From NCBI GenBank assembly GCA_017860575.1, contig JAGDMS010000042.1:1-32846 (forward strand): a stretch of 32,846 nucleotides of DNA, in the 5' to 3' direction. The notes under the pieces are model-generated. The model searched no databases. It saw only the letters and a list, made by a program, of their open reading frames with translations, and had not been told where the DNA came from. Positions 24,014 to 32,551 of the stretch are shown here, in pieces. Source of the stretch: Deltaproteobacteria bacterium (lineage in GTDB: Bacteria; Desulfobacterota; Binatia; HRBIN30). Both the position numbers and the translations under genes were made by a program. How positions within the stretch are numbered: position 1 is the stretch's first letter; every line of letters begins with the position of its first letter.

Positions 24014-24934
24014 ATGGCAGAACGACTCACCCGTTACGACGAGCTCGAGACCGTGGTTGACCGCATCGCCGCCAGTTACGGCGGTGGGCGCGAGATCGAT
24101 AGTCTCGAGAGCGCCGCCCTCCCCAACCGCCGCGCGGTCATCGAGGCGCTCAACCACATCAAGCCGGTCATCTACATGGGCTACTACAGCACGCGCCCCT
24201 TGAACCCCGGCAACCTGCGCTATGCCATCAGCGAACATCTGCATCCCGCATACGAGTTGCTGGTGGAGCAGATCGGGCGGGCGATCCAGTATGAGCAGGC
24301 GTGCGGACGCGCCCCCGTTGCCCGAGAGCCCGACTGGGCTCAGGCCGTGGTTTTGCGGCTGTTCACCCGCCTGCCGGAATTGCGGGAGCTGCTCAACGAG
24401 GATGTCATCGCCGCATTTGAGGGGGACCCGGCGGCGCAGAGCATGGAGGAAGTCATCTTCAGTTATCCGGCGATCCAGGCAATCACTACCCATCGGATCG
24501 CCCACGAACTCTACCAGGGCGACGTGCCGATGATTCCGCGCATCTTGTCGGAGCACGCGCACGGCAAAACCGGGATCGACATTCATCCCGGGGCGCAGAT
24601 CGGCCACAGCTTCTTCATCGATCATGGCACCGGCGTGGTGATCGGGGAGACCGCGGTAATTGGCAACCACGTCAAGCTGTATCAGGGTGTCACGCTCGGC
24701 GCCCTCAGCCCGCGGCGCGCGGATGACCCGGCGGCACGCCGGCGCAAGCGCCATCCCACCCTCGAAGACCATGTCACGATCTATTCCGGCGCCACCATTC
24801 TGGGCGACACCGTCATCGGCGAAGGCTCGGTCATCGGCGGCAACGTCTGGCTGGTGAACTCGGTGCCACCGCGCAGCAAGGTCACCTACGAGGCGCGGGT
24901 CACGCACGCACGACGCAAGGAAACCGCCGCGTAG
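24014..24934 (+). CDS. cysE: Serine O-acetyltransferase
   Basis: A 306-residue enzyme that makes O-acetylserine for cysteine synthesis. The helical N-terminal domain is of the long EpsC/SAT type. The beta-helix begins GIDIHPGAQIGHSFFIDHG and contains GVVIGETAVIGNHVKLYQGVTLGA, the canonical CoA- and serine-binding stretch. The C-terminus (RVTHARRKETAA) is basic. It stands alone after gloB, with no cysK nearby. The symbol rests on family identity; the long N-terminus makes it an EpsC-like form. Confidence 0.9.
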   Translation: MAERLTRYDELETVVDRIAASYGGGREIDSLESAALPNRRAVIEALNHIKPVIYMGYYSTRPLNPGNLRYAISEHLHPAYELLVEQIGRAIQYEQACGRAPVAREPDWAQAVVLRLFTRLPELRELLNEDVIAAFEGDPAAQSMEEVIFSYPAIQAITTHRIAHELYQGDVPMIPRILSEHAHGKTGIDIHPGAQIGHSFFIDHGTGVVIGETAVIGNHVKLYQGVTLGALSPRRADDPAARRRKRHPTLEDHVTIYSGATILGDTVIGEGSVIGGNVWLVNSVPPRSKVTYEARVTHARRKETAA

Positions 24935-25067
24935 GCATGGGGCAGCGGAATTCTCTTAGAACTCACAGAGACCAGACGCGGCGACGACAGACAACGGACG
25001 CACGCCTTTGTTCACGCTGGCGTTGGATCTGTTGTCGTCTGGTGTCAAGCCGGTTTTGAGACGGGCC
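24935..25067. repeat. Short convergent gap with degenerate repeat
   Basis: The arms ACCAGACG (24971-24978) and CGTCTGGT (25036-25043) are inverted copies. A GAC/ACAGA-rich stretch CAGACGCGGCGACGACAGA (24973-24991) differs from 1112-1129 only in the two or three bases between CAGACG and CGACGACAGA. The gap separates converging genes and may terminate both, but no T-run follows. Confidence 0.3.
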
Positions 25068-25700
25068 CTAGTGGGGGCGGCGGCGCCGCCGCGGGCGCGG
25101 CGCCGTGCGGCGTAGCTGGCTCAGTTGGCGCTCGACGCTTTTCAAGCTGGCTTCGATGCGACGCAACTCCTTCTGAATGGCCGGATGCGCGGTGAGGCGT
25201 TCCAGCGACGCCCGCACCTGCGTGTCGATCCGATGCTGCAACTGTTCCAGCTGGCGCTGGGGCCCTTCGAGGATCCCTTCAATCAGGCCGTGGCGCTCCG
25301 CCGCCGGCTTGCGGTGCGGCTTGTGACCGTCAGGCCGCGGCCGCTCCGGTGGCGCGGCCTGAAACAGCTGCTTGACCCCTTTTTCCGCCATTTCCCGCAT
25401 GTTCTCGAGTGCCTCGCGCCCGCGGTCGACCCCGTCCAGAATCTCCTGCACCGTCGCGCCGCCGCGCTGGATGATCCACCGCAGGACCGGCAACTCGAGC
25501 AGCCCGCTCTTGCGCTTTTCCTCCTCGAAAATGATCTGTGCGAAGATCAGCGCGGTCAGATCCTCACCGGTATCGTTATCCACAATGTGGAGTTCGTCAC
25601 CCGACCGCACCAGGTCGGCAATGCCATCAAGGGTCACGTAGCGGCTCGCCCGCGTGTCGTACAATTTACGATTCGCGTAGCGCTTGATCAGTCGTTCCAT
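25068..25700 (-). CDS. phaR: PhaR-type polyhydroxyalkanoate synthesis regulator
   Basis: A 210-residue protein whose N-terminal domain (RLIKRYANRKLYDTRASRYV, then LDGIADLV, and IFAQIIFEEEKRKS) is the PHB/PHA accumulation regulator DNA-binding domain. The C-terminal part is helical, probably coiled coil, and ends in a run of arginines. PhaR represses phasin and granule genes and binds the polymer itself. ATG 25700 begins the domain directly; GTG 25733 is possible. No pha synthesis genes are in the window, so the symbol is by domain only. Confidence 0.82.
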   Translation of the reverse strand: MERLIKRYANRKLYDTRASRYVTLDGIADLVRSGDELHIVDNDTGEDLTALIFAQIIFEEEKRKSGLLELPVLRWIIQRGGATVQEILDGVDRGREALENMREMAEKGVKQLFQAAPPERPRPDGHKPHRKPAAERHGLIEGILEGPQRQLEQLQHRIDTQVRASLERLTAHPAIQKELRRIEASLKSVERQLSQLRRTAPRPRRRRRPH

Positions 25701-25860
25701 ACGGGCCGCACAGTCTGCTGGCACGGGTAGCACAGCGCGGACGCGCGCGGCAAGGTAGTCCGAACAACAGTAGTCCGAGCCGGAACCGGCGAGAGCGCTT
25801 GCGTGCCCGCCGCAGCCAGCCTATCCTCCGCGCACGTACCGAAGGCGATTCGGTCGCGCC

Positions 25861-26247
25861 ATGCCCGGAACATGCAATCAGTGCGGCGCTTGTTGCCGCG
25901 TCTTGACGACGTCCGCCTCCCCCGAGGAGTTGCGGACCATGGCGGTGCTGAGCCGGCTGCTCGGGATCGCTTCGGACACTGTGTTCCTCGCCGAGCATTG
26001 GCATCCGCTCACCCGCGACGAGGCCCAACAACTGAACCCCTTCTACACCAGCCGATTGCCGGCCGACGCCCAGCTGTACCGCTGCGACCAGGTTGCCGAG
26101 GACGGCCGCTGCCTGGTCCATGACACACGCCCCCTCGTGTGCCGCGGCTACCCCTGGTACGATCAACCGCCGCAAGTGATGCCCCTGCCTGATGCCAACT
26201 GCGGCTACGCGATCGATCAGGTCATGGCGCGCCCGCCGGAGCCGTGA
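25861..26247 (+). CDS. YkgJ-family cysteine cluster protein
   Basis: A 128-residue protein with the cluster CNQCGACC near the N-terminus and further cysteines in YRCDQVAEDGRCLVHDTRP and LVCRGYPWY. This is the pattern of the YkgJ/UPF0153 family, thought to bind an iron-sulfur cluster or zinc. Its molecular role is unknown. It is divergent from phaR with about 160 bases between, and has only a weak ribosome site. Confidence 0.82.
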   Translation: MPGTCNQCGACCRVLTTSASPEELRTMAVLSRLLGIASDTVFLAEHWHPLTRDEAQQLNPFYTSRLPADAQLYRCDQVAEDGRCLVHDTRPLVCRGYPWYDQPPQVMPLPDANCGYAIDQVMARPPEP

Positions 26248-26273
26248 CAGCTTGCCATCCGACATGCTACTCT
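26244..26273 (+). promoter_or_regulatory. Candidate sigma-70 promoter of small zinc-ribbon ORF
   Basis: GTGACA (26244-26249), one mismatch from the -35 consensus, stands 18 bases before TACTCT (26268-26273). It overlaps the stop of the previous gene and faces the ORF at 26305. Confidence 0.35.
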
Positions 26274-26304
26274 CGTTCCGCTTCGAGCGGGAAGTGAGCA
26301 GAGC

Positions 26305-26526
26305 ATGGGTACGGTCACCGATCTTCGCGCCGTCCGTCGTGCGCGCAACCGGGAGGCGGGGCGTCTGGTGCAATGCGAGCACTGCGGCGAGCACCACCCG
26401 ATCATCAGACTCGCCGACGGCCACTTGCGGTGCGTCACCGCCTTCGAGGCCGACGGGCACTGGTTTTGTCGCAATCGCGGCTGCCGCGCCGCCTGGCTCG
26501 AGCGCCAGCACGTGCCGAACGACTGA
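26305..26526 (+). CDS. Small zinc-ribbon-like protein, unknown
   Basis: A 73-residue protein with CEHC at 24-27, Cys 43, and a CRNRGC segment at 55-60, a likely zinc-binding arrangement. The N-terminus is basic (RAVRRARNREAGR). I know no function. GGGAAG precedes the ATG. Small size and separated cysteines suggest a nucleic-acid or protein adaptor, but this is inference. Confidence 0.55.
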   Translation: MGTVTDLRAVRRARNREAGRLVQCEHCGEHHPIIRLADGHLRCVTAFEADGHWFCRNRGCRAAWLERQHVPND

Positions 26527-26619
26527 CGGTCCGTCCCCGCGGCGCTGCCGTCGTCCCCCGGCGGGCACGCAGCGCCACGTCTTGCCTCCGGCCGCACAAT
26601 CGCATTAGAAGCTAGCGCC

Positions 26620-27888
26620 ATGATTGGAGCCCCATCCGCGTCCGCACCCGCAAACCCGCCGCATCTCAACGAGGCCGAACGACCGGGGCGCCAGCACTAC
26701 ATCATCCTCGCGCTGAGCTGGGCGGGGTGGCTCTTCGATTTCTACGATCTCATCCTCTATTCGTTTCTCCTCGGACCGATTGGCCGCGACCTTCACTTCA
26801 GCCGCGATGAATCCTCGCTGGTTCTGGGGGTATCGCTTGGCTTCACGGCCTTCGGCGGTGTCGTCTTCGGTCGCCTCGCCGACCACGTCGGCAGAAAGGC
26901 CGTGTTGCAGTGGACGATCCTGTGCTACTCGGCCGGCGCGTTTCTTTCCGGTTTGGCGGTTAACCTTCCGACCCTGTTATCGGCGCGCATCGTCACCGCA
27001 GTCGGCGTCGGTGGCGAATGGGCGACCGGGCAAACGGTCATCAGCGAGACCTTCCCCGCCAAGCAGCGCGGCCATTATGGCGCCCTGATGCAAACCGGCG
27101 CCCCGTTGGGCGTCGGGCTGGCGGCAATCATGGGTAGTTTCTTTGCGCCGGTGTTCGGCTGGCGCGTGACCTTCATGGTATCGGCGCTGCCGGCGCTGCT
27201 GGTCACCCTGATCCGCCGTTACATGCCGGAATCCGACATCTGGGAGGCACAGCGTGGGCGAGCGCCGGAGACCGCCGCCAGCGGCTTCACTCTCTTGTTG
27301 CGGCCGCCCTGGCGCCGCCTGATGGGCTTCTGTCTGCTGCTCACCGCCCTCAACATGTCGGCATATTGGTTCACCTACTCGTGGCTCCCGACGTATCTGC
27401 AGGAGCAGCGGCATCTCAGCATCGCAAACTCGGGTCTGTGGATCCTCACCATCGTCGCTGGTGAGTTGCTGGGCTACGGCAGCTTCGGTTGGTTCGCCGA
27501 CCGCTTCGGCCGCAAGCCGGTGTTCACCGTCTTCACCGTCATCATGGCCGCCGGGTTGTTGATGATTACCCTGCTGTGGCTGGCCATCGCCGATCATCCC
27601 GCCCTCATCCTCGCCTGCATGCTCCTGGTCGGGATCGGCACCGGCTCGTGGTCGACCTTCGGCCCGCTGTTCTCCGAGCTCTTCCCGACCGCCATCCGCA
27701 ACACCGCCGTCGGTACGATCTTCAACCTCGCCCGCGGCGTTCAGTTCTTCACGCCGCTGATAATCACCACGGTGGCCCGTTGGGCGGATCTATCCGCGGG
27801 GATTTCGCTGGCCGCGGCCTTCTCGGTTGGCGCGGGCCTCGTGGTCTGGACGTTGCCCGAGACGCGCGGTCACGAGATCCGGGAGTGA
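26620..27888 (+). CDS. MFS transporter (metabolite/proton symporter type)
   Basis: A 422-residue inner-membrane transporter with twelve predicted helices. The motif between helices 2 and 3 reads GRLADHVGRKAV (the MFS signature), with a second copy GWFADRFGRKPV in the other half. The opening WLFDFYDLILYSF and VGVGGEWATGQTVISE resemble the sialic acid/aromatic acid symporter branch. The substrate cannot be inferred. It stands as a single gene. Confidence 0.88.
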   Translation: MIGAPSASAPANPPHLNEAERPGRQHYIILALSWAGWLFDFYDLILYSFLLGPIGRDLHFSRDESSLVLGVSLGFTAFGGVVFGRLADHVGRKAVLQWTILCYSAGAFLSGLAVNLPTLLSARIVTAVGVGGEWATGQTVISETFPAKQRGHYGALMQTGAPLGVGLAAIMGSFFAPVFGWRVTFMVSALPALLVTLIRRYMPESDIWEAQRGRAPETAASGFTLLLRPPWRRLMGFCLLLTALNMSAYWFTYSWLPTYLQEQRHLSIANSGLWILTIVAGELLGYGSFGWFADRFGRKPVFTVFTVIMAAGLLMITLLWLAIADHPALILACMLLVGIGTGSWSTFGPLFSELFPTAIRNTAVGTIFNLARGVQFFTPLIITTVARWADLSAGISLAAAFSVGAGLVVWTLPETRGHEIRE

Positions 27889-28106
27889 ACCGGAAGCCCC
27901 TTCCGGCAGTGTGTCGCCAGCGCCACGCTCCCGTGCGCGCGACACCCTGCGTGACGGCACGGCCACGGGTCGGGCATGCCGCTTTGAAATCGCCACCGGG
28001 ACATGCTTAGGAAGTGGGGAACTGAACCTGAATCGGCACGCAGTGTGCACCCCTGAGCCACCCAATCCGAGACTCGTCGCGCTGCACACGGATTTGATCA
28101 CACACC

Positions 28107-28140
28107 TTGGACTTTGGACTTTCGACTTGGACTTTTGACC
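28107..28140 (+). repeat. Heptamer repeat tract (TTGGACT type)
   Basis: Five near-identical units follow one another: TTGGACT, TTGGACT, TTCGACT, TGGACT (one base short) and TTTGACC. The tract lies 30 bases before the dedA start, in a 281-base gap that otherwise holds nothing I can name. Three units of the same type occur inside the SRAP gene at 31954-31974. Confidence 0.8.
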
Positions 28141-28169
28141 GCAAGTAGAGCGCGCCCTGAGGAGAGCAT

Positions 28170-28811
28170 ATGGATCTCGTCCACCTGTTCATCGATTACT
28201 TCCTGCATCTCGACCGGCATCTCAACGTCGTCATCCAGAACTATGGCACGTGGACCTACGCCCTCCTGTTTCTCATCATCTTTTGCGAGACCGGCCTGGT
28301 GGTAACCCCGATCTTGCCCGGCGACTCGTTGCTGTTCGCAGCCGGTGCGTTTGCGGCGGGCGGCGCCCTGCAGGTGCAGCCGTTGTGTGTGCTTCTCAGC
28401 ATCGCGGCAATCGGCGGCGACACCGTCAACTACTGGGCGGGGCACCTGGTTGGTCCGAAAATCTTTCACCAGGAACGCATCCGCTTCATGAAGAAGGAGT
28501 ACCTCGACCGCACGCACGAGTTCTACGAACGACACGGCGGTAAAACGATCATCATTGCGCGTTTCGTGCCGATCATTCGCACTTTCGCACCCTTCGTCGC
28601 CGGCATCGGCAGCATGACCTATTTTCGCTTCATCACCTACAACGTCGTCGGTGGCATCGCCTGGATCGCGCTGTTCGTTCTGGGCGGGTATTTCTTCGGG
28701 AATATTCCGCTGGTCAAAGAGAATTTCACATTGGTGATCCTGGCGATCATCTTCATCTCCATCCTCCCCGGGATCATCGAGTTCGCCCGACACCGGTACC
28801 GCACGGCATAG
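28170..28811 (+). CDS. DedA-family membrane protein
   Basis: A 213-residue VTT-domain inner-membrane protein. Characteristic motifs are [17 protein letters not shown] and [18 protein letters not shown], and GG...N at NVVGGIAW. DedA proteins are linked to undecaprenyl-phosphate or other lipid recycling and to proton-dependent homeostasis; the exact task is not defined here. The heptamer repeat tract lies just upstream of the ribosome site (GAGGAG). Confidence 0.9.
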   Translation: MDLVHLFIDYFLHLDRHLNVVIQNYGTWTYALLFLIIFCETGLVVTPILPGDSLLFAAGAFAAGGALQVQPLCVLLSIAAIGGDTVNYWAGHLVGPKIFHQERIRFMKKEYLDRTHEFYERHGGKTIIIARFVPIIRTFAPFVAGIGSMTYFRFITYNVVGGIAWIALFVLGGYFFGNIPLVKENFTLVILAIIFISILPGIIEFARHRYRTA

Positions 28812-28916
28812 CAGGCCGGGGCGACTCGCCAGTGCCGGGGGGCGACTTAGCCGCGCGTCCGGCAAGCGGCACACGAACTCCTTTATTCTTTCGCGCGCCT
28901 CTGGTACCCAAGCGCT

Positions 28917-30542
28917 GTGGACGCGACTCTCAAAGCGATCGTAGGCTTGATCGGCGGAGTGGACGTCGAGACTCGCTGTGCGGCCCTCCTCGTCCTCAGC
29001 CACTTGCGCGCGGCGGATGAGGCTATTGTCAAGGCCGTTGGCGAGGCTCTCAGCGGCAAGAACGCGGTCGTGCGCGATTTCGCAATCGGCTACCTCGAGC
29101 AGGTCCGGCCACGCCATGGTCTGGCCTACCTCTTGCCATTCCTCGACGGTGAGGACGAGGCGTTGCGGCAGCGCGCCGTCGCGATTCTCGCCCACTACGG
29201 ACAGCCCGCCGTCAACGCGGCCAAGAAACTGCTGCCTGACGCGCCGCGCCGGCGGCTCAACGCCGTCATCGAGCTCTGCGCGCATGTCCGCAGCGCCGCC
29301 GCCTTCGATCTCCTGTTCGGCCTGCTCGCCGGCACCGATTTCGACGCCAATCGCACCGCCTGCGACGCGCTGCTCGCGGCGCTGCCGTCCGCCGACGAGA
29401 GCGCCCGCAGCGATCTCTTCGCCCGTACGGAGATGCTCGCCAAACAGGCAAAGGCTCCACGTAGTGCGCTGATCGCGGCGGCTAAATTGTTTGGCGCCTT
29501 GGCCGACGCGCGTGCACGCCGTCCGCTCTTCGGGATGCTCGAGGCAAAGCACCCCCACGCCGTCCGCACCCATGCCCTCGCGGCGTTGCAACACTGCTTA
29601 CGCGGACAGAAGCTCTTGGCCAAAGAAATCGATGTGCTGATGCCGCTGCTGGAGGAGGACGACGAACTGGGCATTCTGCGACCGACGATCCACCTGCTCG
29701 ACCCGCAATCGCTCGATCGCCCGTACCTCCCACAACTCGACCGCCTCGCCGAAAGCCAGCAGCCGCTGGTCAAGCGCTTCGCCGTGCACAAGCTCGCCGG
29801 ATTCGAGTCCACCGCGGTCGTCAAGACCCTAATCAGCTACCTGACCGACGACAGCTTCGCCCGCCGTGACGAAGCCGGCACGTCGCTCAAGAAGATGCCG
29901 GCGGCACGCACCGCGCTCATGAAGGAGTTGCTTGCCTGCACGGATGAACGCAAGGCTTGGGCGTTGGCGGACATCCTCCTGGCGCACGACCGCGACTGGC
30001 CCAAGAAGACCATCGAGGAGCTGGGACGCAGGCTGGAATCTGCGATCGAGGAGCGCGAGGATCGCCTGTACACGGCGTACTTCCATTTTCTCAACGCCGT
30101 CGCGCCCGCACTGCTCGCGGCTCAAGTGCGGCTTCGGGCGCAGCAGCGGCGCAAGGCAAAGGACTTCGCCGGGGCCGCCCGGTGGCTCGGTCTCATCAAG
30201 GACTCTCCCGCTTTCGACGTCGACACCGCTTATGATCTGGCGCTCGCCGACCTGAAAGCTCACCCGCGCCGGATTGCCGCCGCCCCGCGCAAACACGATG
30301 TGGCCCTCGATCTCTTCCGCGAACTGTCCGCCTCGCCGATGCCCCTAGCCGAGCGACTGCGCAAGGAGCGCGTGCTGACACCCGACGAGCTGCTGTATGT
30401 CGCCTTCGGCTGCGCCGAGGGCCGCGGCGCGGAACGGGGGCTCGCCCGCGACCTGCTGGAACACCTCGTCGGCAAACACGGCCGCACCAAGGCCGGCAAG
30501 GCAGCCAAGAACAAGCTGCGGCTGCTCAGCCATCCCGAGTGA
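28917..30542 (+). CDS. HEAT-repeat-like helical protein, unknown
   Basis: A 541-residue protein made largely of repeated helix pairs of the HEAT/Armadillo kind, for example EALRQRAVAILAHYGQPAV, VRTHALAALQHCL and PLVKRFAVHKLAGFES. The last third is rich in Lys, Arg and Ala and ends KAGKAAKNKLRLLSHPE. No signal peptide and no catalytic motif are visible, so it is probably a cytoplasmic scaffold. GTG 28917 has no clear ribosome site. A TATTCT box is at 28884-28889. Function unknown. Confidence 0.65.
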   Translation: MDATLKAIVGLIGGVDVETRCAALLVLSHLRAADEAIVKAVGEALSGKNAVVRDFAIGYLEQVRPRHGLAYLLPFLDGEDEALRQRAVAILAHYGQPAVNAAKKLLPDAPRRRLNAVIELCAHVRSAAAFDLLFGLLAGTDFDANRTACDALLAALPSADESARSDLFARTEMLAKQAKAPRSALIAAAKLFGALADARARRPLFGMLEAKHPHAVRTHALAALQHCLRGQKLLAKEIDVLMPLLEEDDELGILRPTIHLLDPQSLDRPYLPQLDRLAESQQPLVKRFAVHKLAGFESTAVVKTLISYLTDDSFARRDEAGTSLKKMPAARTALMKELLACTDERKAWALADILLAHDRDWPKKTIEELGRRLESAIEEREDRLYTAYFHFLNAVAPALLAAQVRLRAQQRRKAKDFAGAARWLGLIKDSPAFDVDTAYDLALADLKAHPRRIAAAPRKHDVALDLFRELSASPMPLAERLRKERVLTPDELLYVAFGCAEGRGAERGLARDLLEHLVGKHGRTKAGKAAKNKLRLLSHPE

Positions 30543-30650
30543 GCGCACGCGGCTGCGGCAGCGAGAGCGCGGCCGGCACGGTCTCGCACTTCAGCCGGCG
30601 GCCGGAGTTGTGGTAGTCTCCGGCCACACTTGCCTGCGAAAGGAACGCGC

Positions 30651-31604
30651 ATGATCAACACCGTCCTCGGACCGATCTCCCCGGATGCCCTTGGTGTGAC
30701 CCTGATGCACGAACACCTCATTATCGGCTGGGCCGGTTGGGAGATGGACAGTGGTGCACCACCGTTTCACCGGAAGGAAGCCCTGAAGCTGTGCATCGAC
30801 CGCATGCATGAACTCAAAGCCCTGGGCGTGCGCACGTTCCTGGACCCCTGCGCCATGGACATCGGGCGCGACGTCGAATTCATGGCTGAAGTCTCGCAAG
30901 CGTCCGGCGTACACATCATTTGCGCGACCGGCCTGTACCACGAGCATCTCGGGTCCACCCCCTACTTCCGTTTCCGCGCACAGTTCAGCGACGCGACCGC
31001 CGAGATGGCCGAAGTATTCACGCGGGAACTCACCGACGGCATCGGCAGCACCGGCATCAAGGCGGGCATCATCAAGGTGGCGACGCAGGCGCACAAGATC
31101 TCGCCCTACGAAGAAATGGTCCTGCGTGCCGCCGGCCGGGTTGCCAAGGCCACCGGCGCCCGTATCACCACCCACACCGACGAAGGCACCATGGGCCGGG
31201 AGCAACTGGACATCTTCGCCGCGGAGGGCGCCGATCTCCGGCACGTCATCATCGGCCACTCCTGCGGCAGTGCCGACCTGCGCTATCACGTCGACATGCT
31301 GGACCGCGGCTGTTACCTCGGCTTCGATCGCTTCGGCCTCGACTTCCTCCAGCCCGACCGCCTCCGCAAGGCCGCACTGATCGGGTTGGCCGGCATCGGC
31401 TTCCATAATCGCATCGTCCTGTCGCACGACACCGTTTGGTGCACGCTCGGTCGCCCGCTGCCGCTGCCCGCCGATCTCATCCCGAACTGGCATCCGACAC
31501 ACGTGTTCAAGAACATCATTCCCGCGTTGCGCGAGGCCGGTGTGACCCAGGAAAAGATCGACGCGATGCTGATTCACAACCCGCGCGAATTTTTCACGGC
31601 GTGA
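30651..31604 (+). CDS. Phosphotriesterase-family metal hydrolase
   Basis: A 317-residue amidohydrolase-superfamily protein of the phosphotriesterase/lactonase group. All binuclear-site ligands can be placed: HEH (H20, H22), the carboxylated-type lysine K142 (GIIKVAT), H175 (TTHTDEGT), H203 (IIGHS) and D260 (LSHDT). Members of this group hydrolyse lactones, phosphotriesters or related esters; the true substrate is unknown. ATG 30651 is taken for AAAGGA upstream; the longer frame from 30630 has no support. It is convergent with the SRAP gene. Confidence 0.88.
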   Translation: MINTVLGPISPDALGVTLMHEHLIIGWAGWEMDSGAPPFHRKEALKLCIDRMHELKALGVRTFLDPCAMDIGRDVEFMAEVSQASGVHIICATGLYHEHLGSTPYFRFRAQFSDATAEMAEVFTRELTDGIGSTGIKAGIIKVATQAHKISPYEEMVLRAAGRVAKATGARITTHTDEGTMGREQLDIFAAEGADLRHVIIGHSCGSADLRYHVDMLDRGCYLGFDRFGLDFLQPDRLRKAALIGLAGIGFHNRIVLSHDTVWCTLGRPLPLPADLIPNWHPTHVFKNIIPALREAGVTQEKIDAMLIHNPREFFTA

Positions 31605-31631
31605 GGCGGCGGCTGGCGCGCTCCGGCGCCG

Positions 31632-32384
31632 TCAACCGCCAAGCGGGCGCACACACTCCGGCGTGTCGTTCCGTGGCGAGTTCACCCAGGTCGACACCTC
31701 GTAGGCTTCCATCTCTGCCGCGGGCAGCGGGGTCAACAGCCCGAGGAGCTCGGCCGGCGCGGCACCGGGATCCAGCCACCGTGCACGCGCCGATACCGAG
31801 AGGATCACCGGCATGCGGTTGTGAATCTCCGCCAACAATTCGTTCGGCCCGCAGGTAATGATCGCGCACGTCGGTACGGCGCTCCGCTCCCCTGCGCCCT
31901 GAGGAGTGGAACGTGCGCCCGGACGCACGGATTCCGCCGTGCCCGTGTGGGCCTTGGACCCTGGACTGTGGACTGAGGGCGAAGCCCGCTCTGCGTAGAT
32001 GCCCGCAAATCCGAAGGGCCGACCGGAGCGCAGCCGGATGAAGTACGGCGTTTTGCGCCGCCCGTCCTTGCGCCACTCATAGAACCCGTCGGCGACGACC
32101 AGACAACGACCGGCCCGGAACGCCTGACGGAACATCGGCGAGGTGGCAACCGTCTCCGCCCGGGCGTTGATGGGCGCGAAGGTGGATTCCTTGGCGAACG
32201 CGGGCGTAAATCCCCAACGCATCGGCGCCAGCCGCAGCATCCGCCCGTCGCAAAAGATCCCCTCGACGGCCTGACTTGGCGCGATGTTGTACCGCGGGCG
32301 GAATTCCATATCGCCCAGCACGACCTCGGGAAACTCGCCAGCCAGAGCCTCCCGCCCACTGGCCCGAGAAAACCGACCGCACAT
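31632..32384 (-). CDS. SRAP (YedK/HMCES) abasic-site protein with insert
   Basis: A 250-residue SOS-response-associated peptidase-fold protein that forms a covalent bond with abasic sites in single-stranded DNA through Cys 2. Conserved residues are C2 (MCGRF), N33 (RYNIAPSQ), E103 (DGFYEWRK) and H187 (EIHNRMPVIL). Residues about 131-170 form a Ser/Gly/Pro-rich insert between two core strands, where the family usually has a short loop. The insert contains a heptamer repeat that also occurs between genes elsewhere. The protein is about 25-30 residues longer than typical. Confidence 0.88.
   Translation of the reverse strand: MCGRFSRASGREALAGEFPEVVLGDMEFRPRYNIAPSQAVEGIFCDGRMLRLAPMRWGFTPAFAKESTFAPINARAETVATSPMFRQAFRAGRCLVVADGFYEWRKDGRRKTPYFIRLRSGRPFGFAGIYAERASPSVHSPGSKAHTGTAESVRPGARSTPQGAGERSAVPTCAIITCGPNELLAEIHNRMPVILSVSARARWLDPGAAPAELLGLLTPLPAAEMEAYEVSTWVNSPRNDTPECVRPLGG
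31954..31974 (+). repeat. Heptamer repeat inside the SRAP gene
   Basis: Three units of seven bases, TTGGACC, CTGGACT and GTGGACT, lie in tandem within the region that encodes the insert of the SRAP protein. The flanking CC plus the first two units match the intergenic tract at 28105-28120 at 14 of 16 bases. Confidence 0.75.
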
Positions 32385-32551
32385 AAATCATCCCTATCAT
32401 GCTGTACCCCGCCGCACGATACCGGCAACCGGCGGCGCCCGCAGCGCGGAACGGCACCCCCCCTGCCTGCGGCGTCGTACGCCTGAACTCATGCTCCGTC
32501 TCGCCGCAGCGAGTTGCCCCGCGGCCACGTATGTGAGAATCCCTTAGGGCG

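Noticed and set aside
23633-24907. Minus-strand ORF of 424 codons over gloB and cysE
   Set aside because: Both plus-strand genes are clear family members with full motifs; this frame is their antisense shadow.
28107-28140. Heptamer tract as a CRISPR array
   Set aside because: Units are 7 bases and contiguous, with no spacers and no cas genes nearby.
28098-29594. Minus-strand ORF of 498 codons across dedA and the HEAT-like gene
   Set aside because: It spans two plus-strand genes, one of them unmistakable (DedA), and shows no domain.
30630-30650. Upstream TTG start for the phosphotriesterase-like gene
   Set aside because: It would consume the AAAGGA ribosome site of ATG 30651 and adds seven residues not expected in the family.
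31605-31640. GC-rich hairpin between the phosphotriesterase-like and SRAP genes as terminator
   Set aside because: The stems are short (5 bp), no T-run follows on either strand, and the sequence overlaps the SRAP stop.
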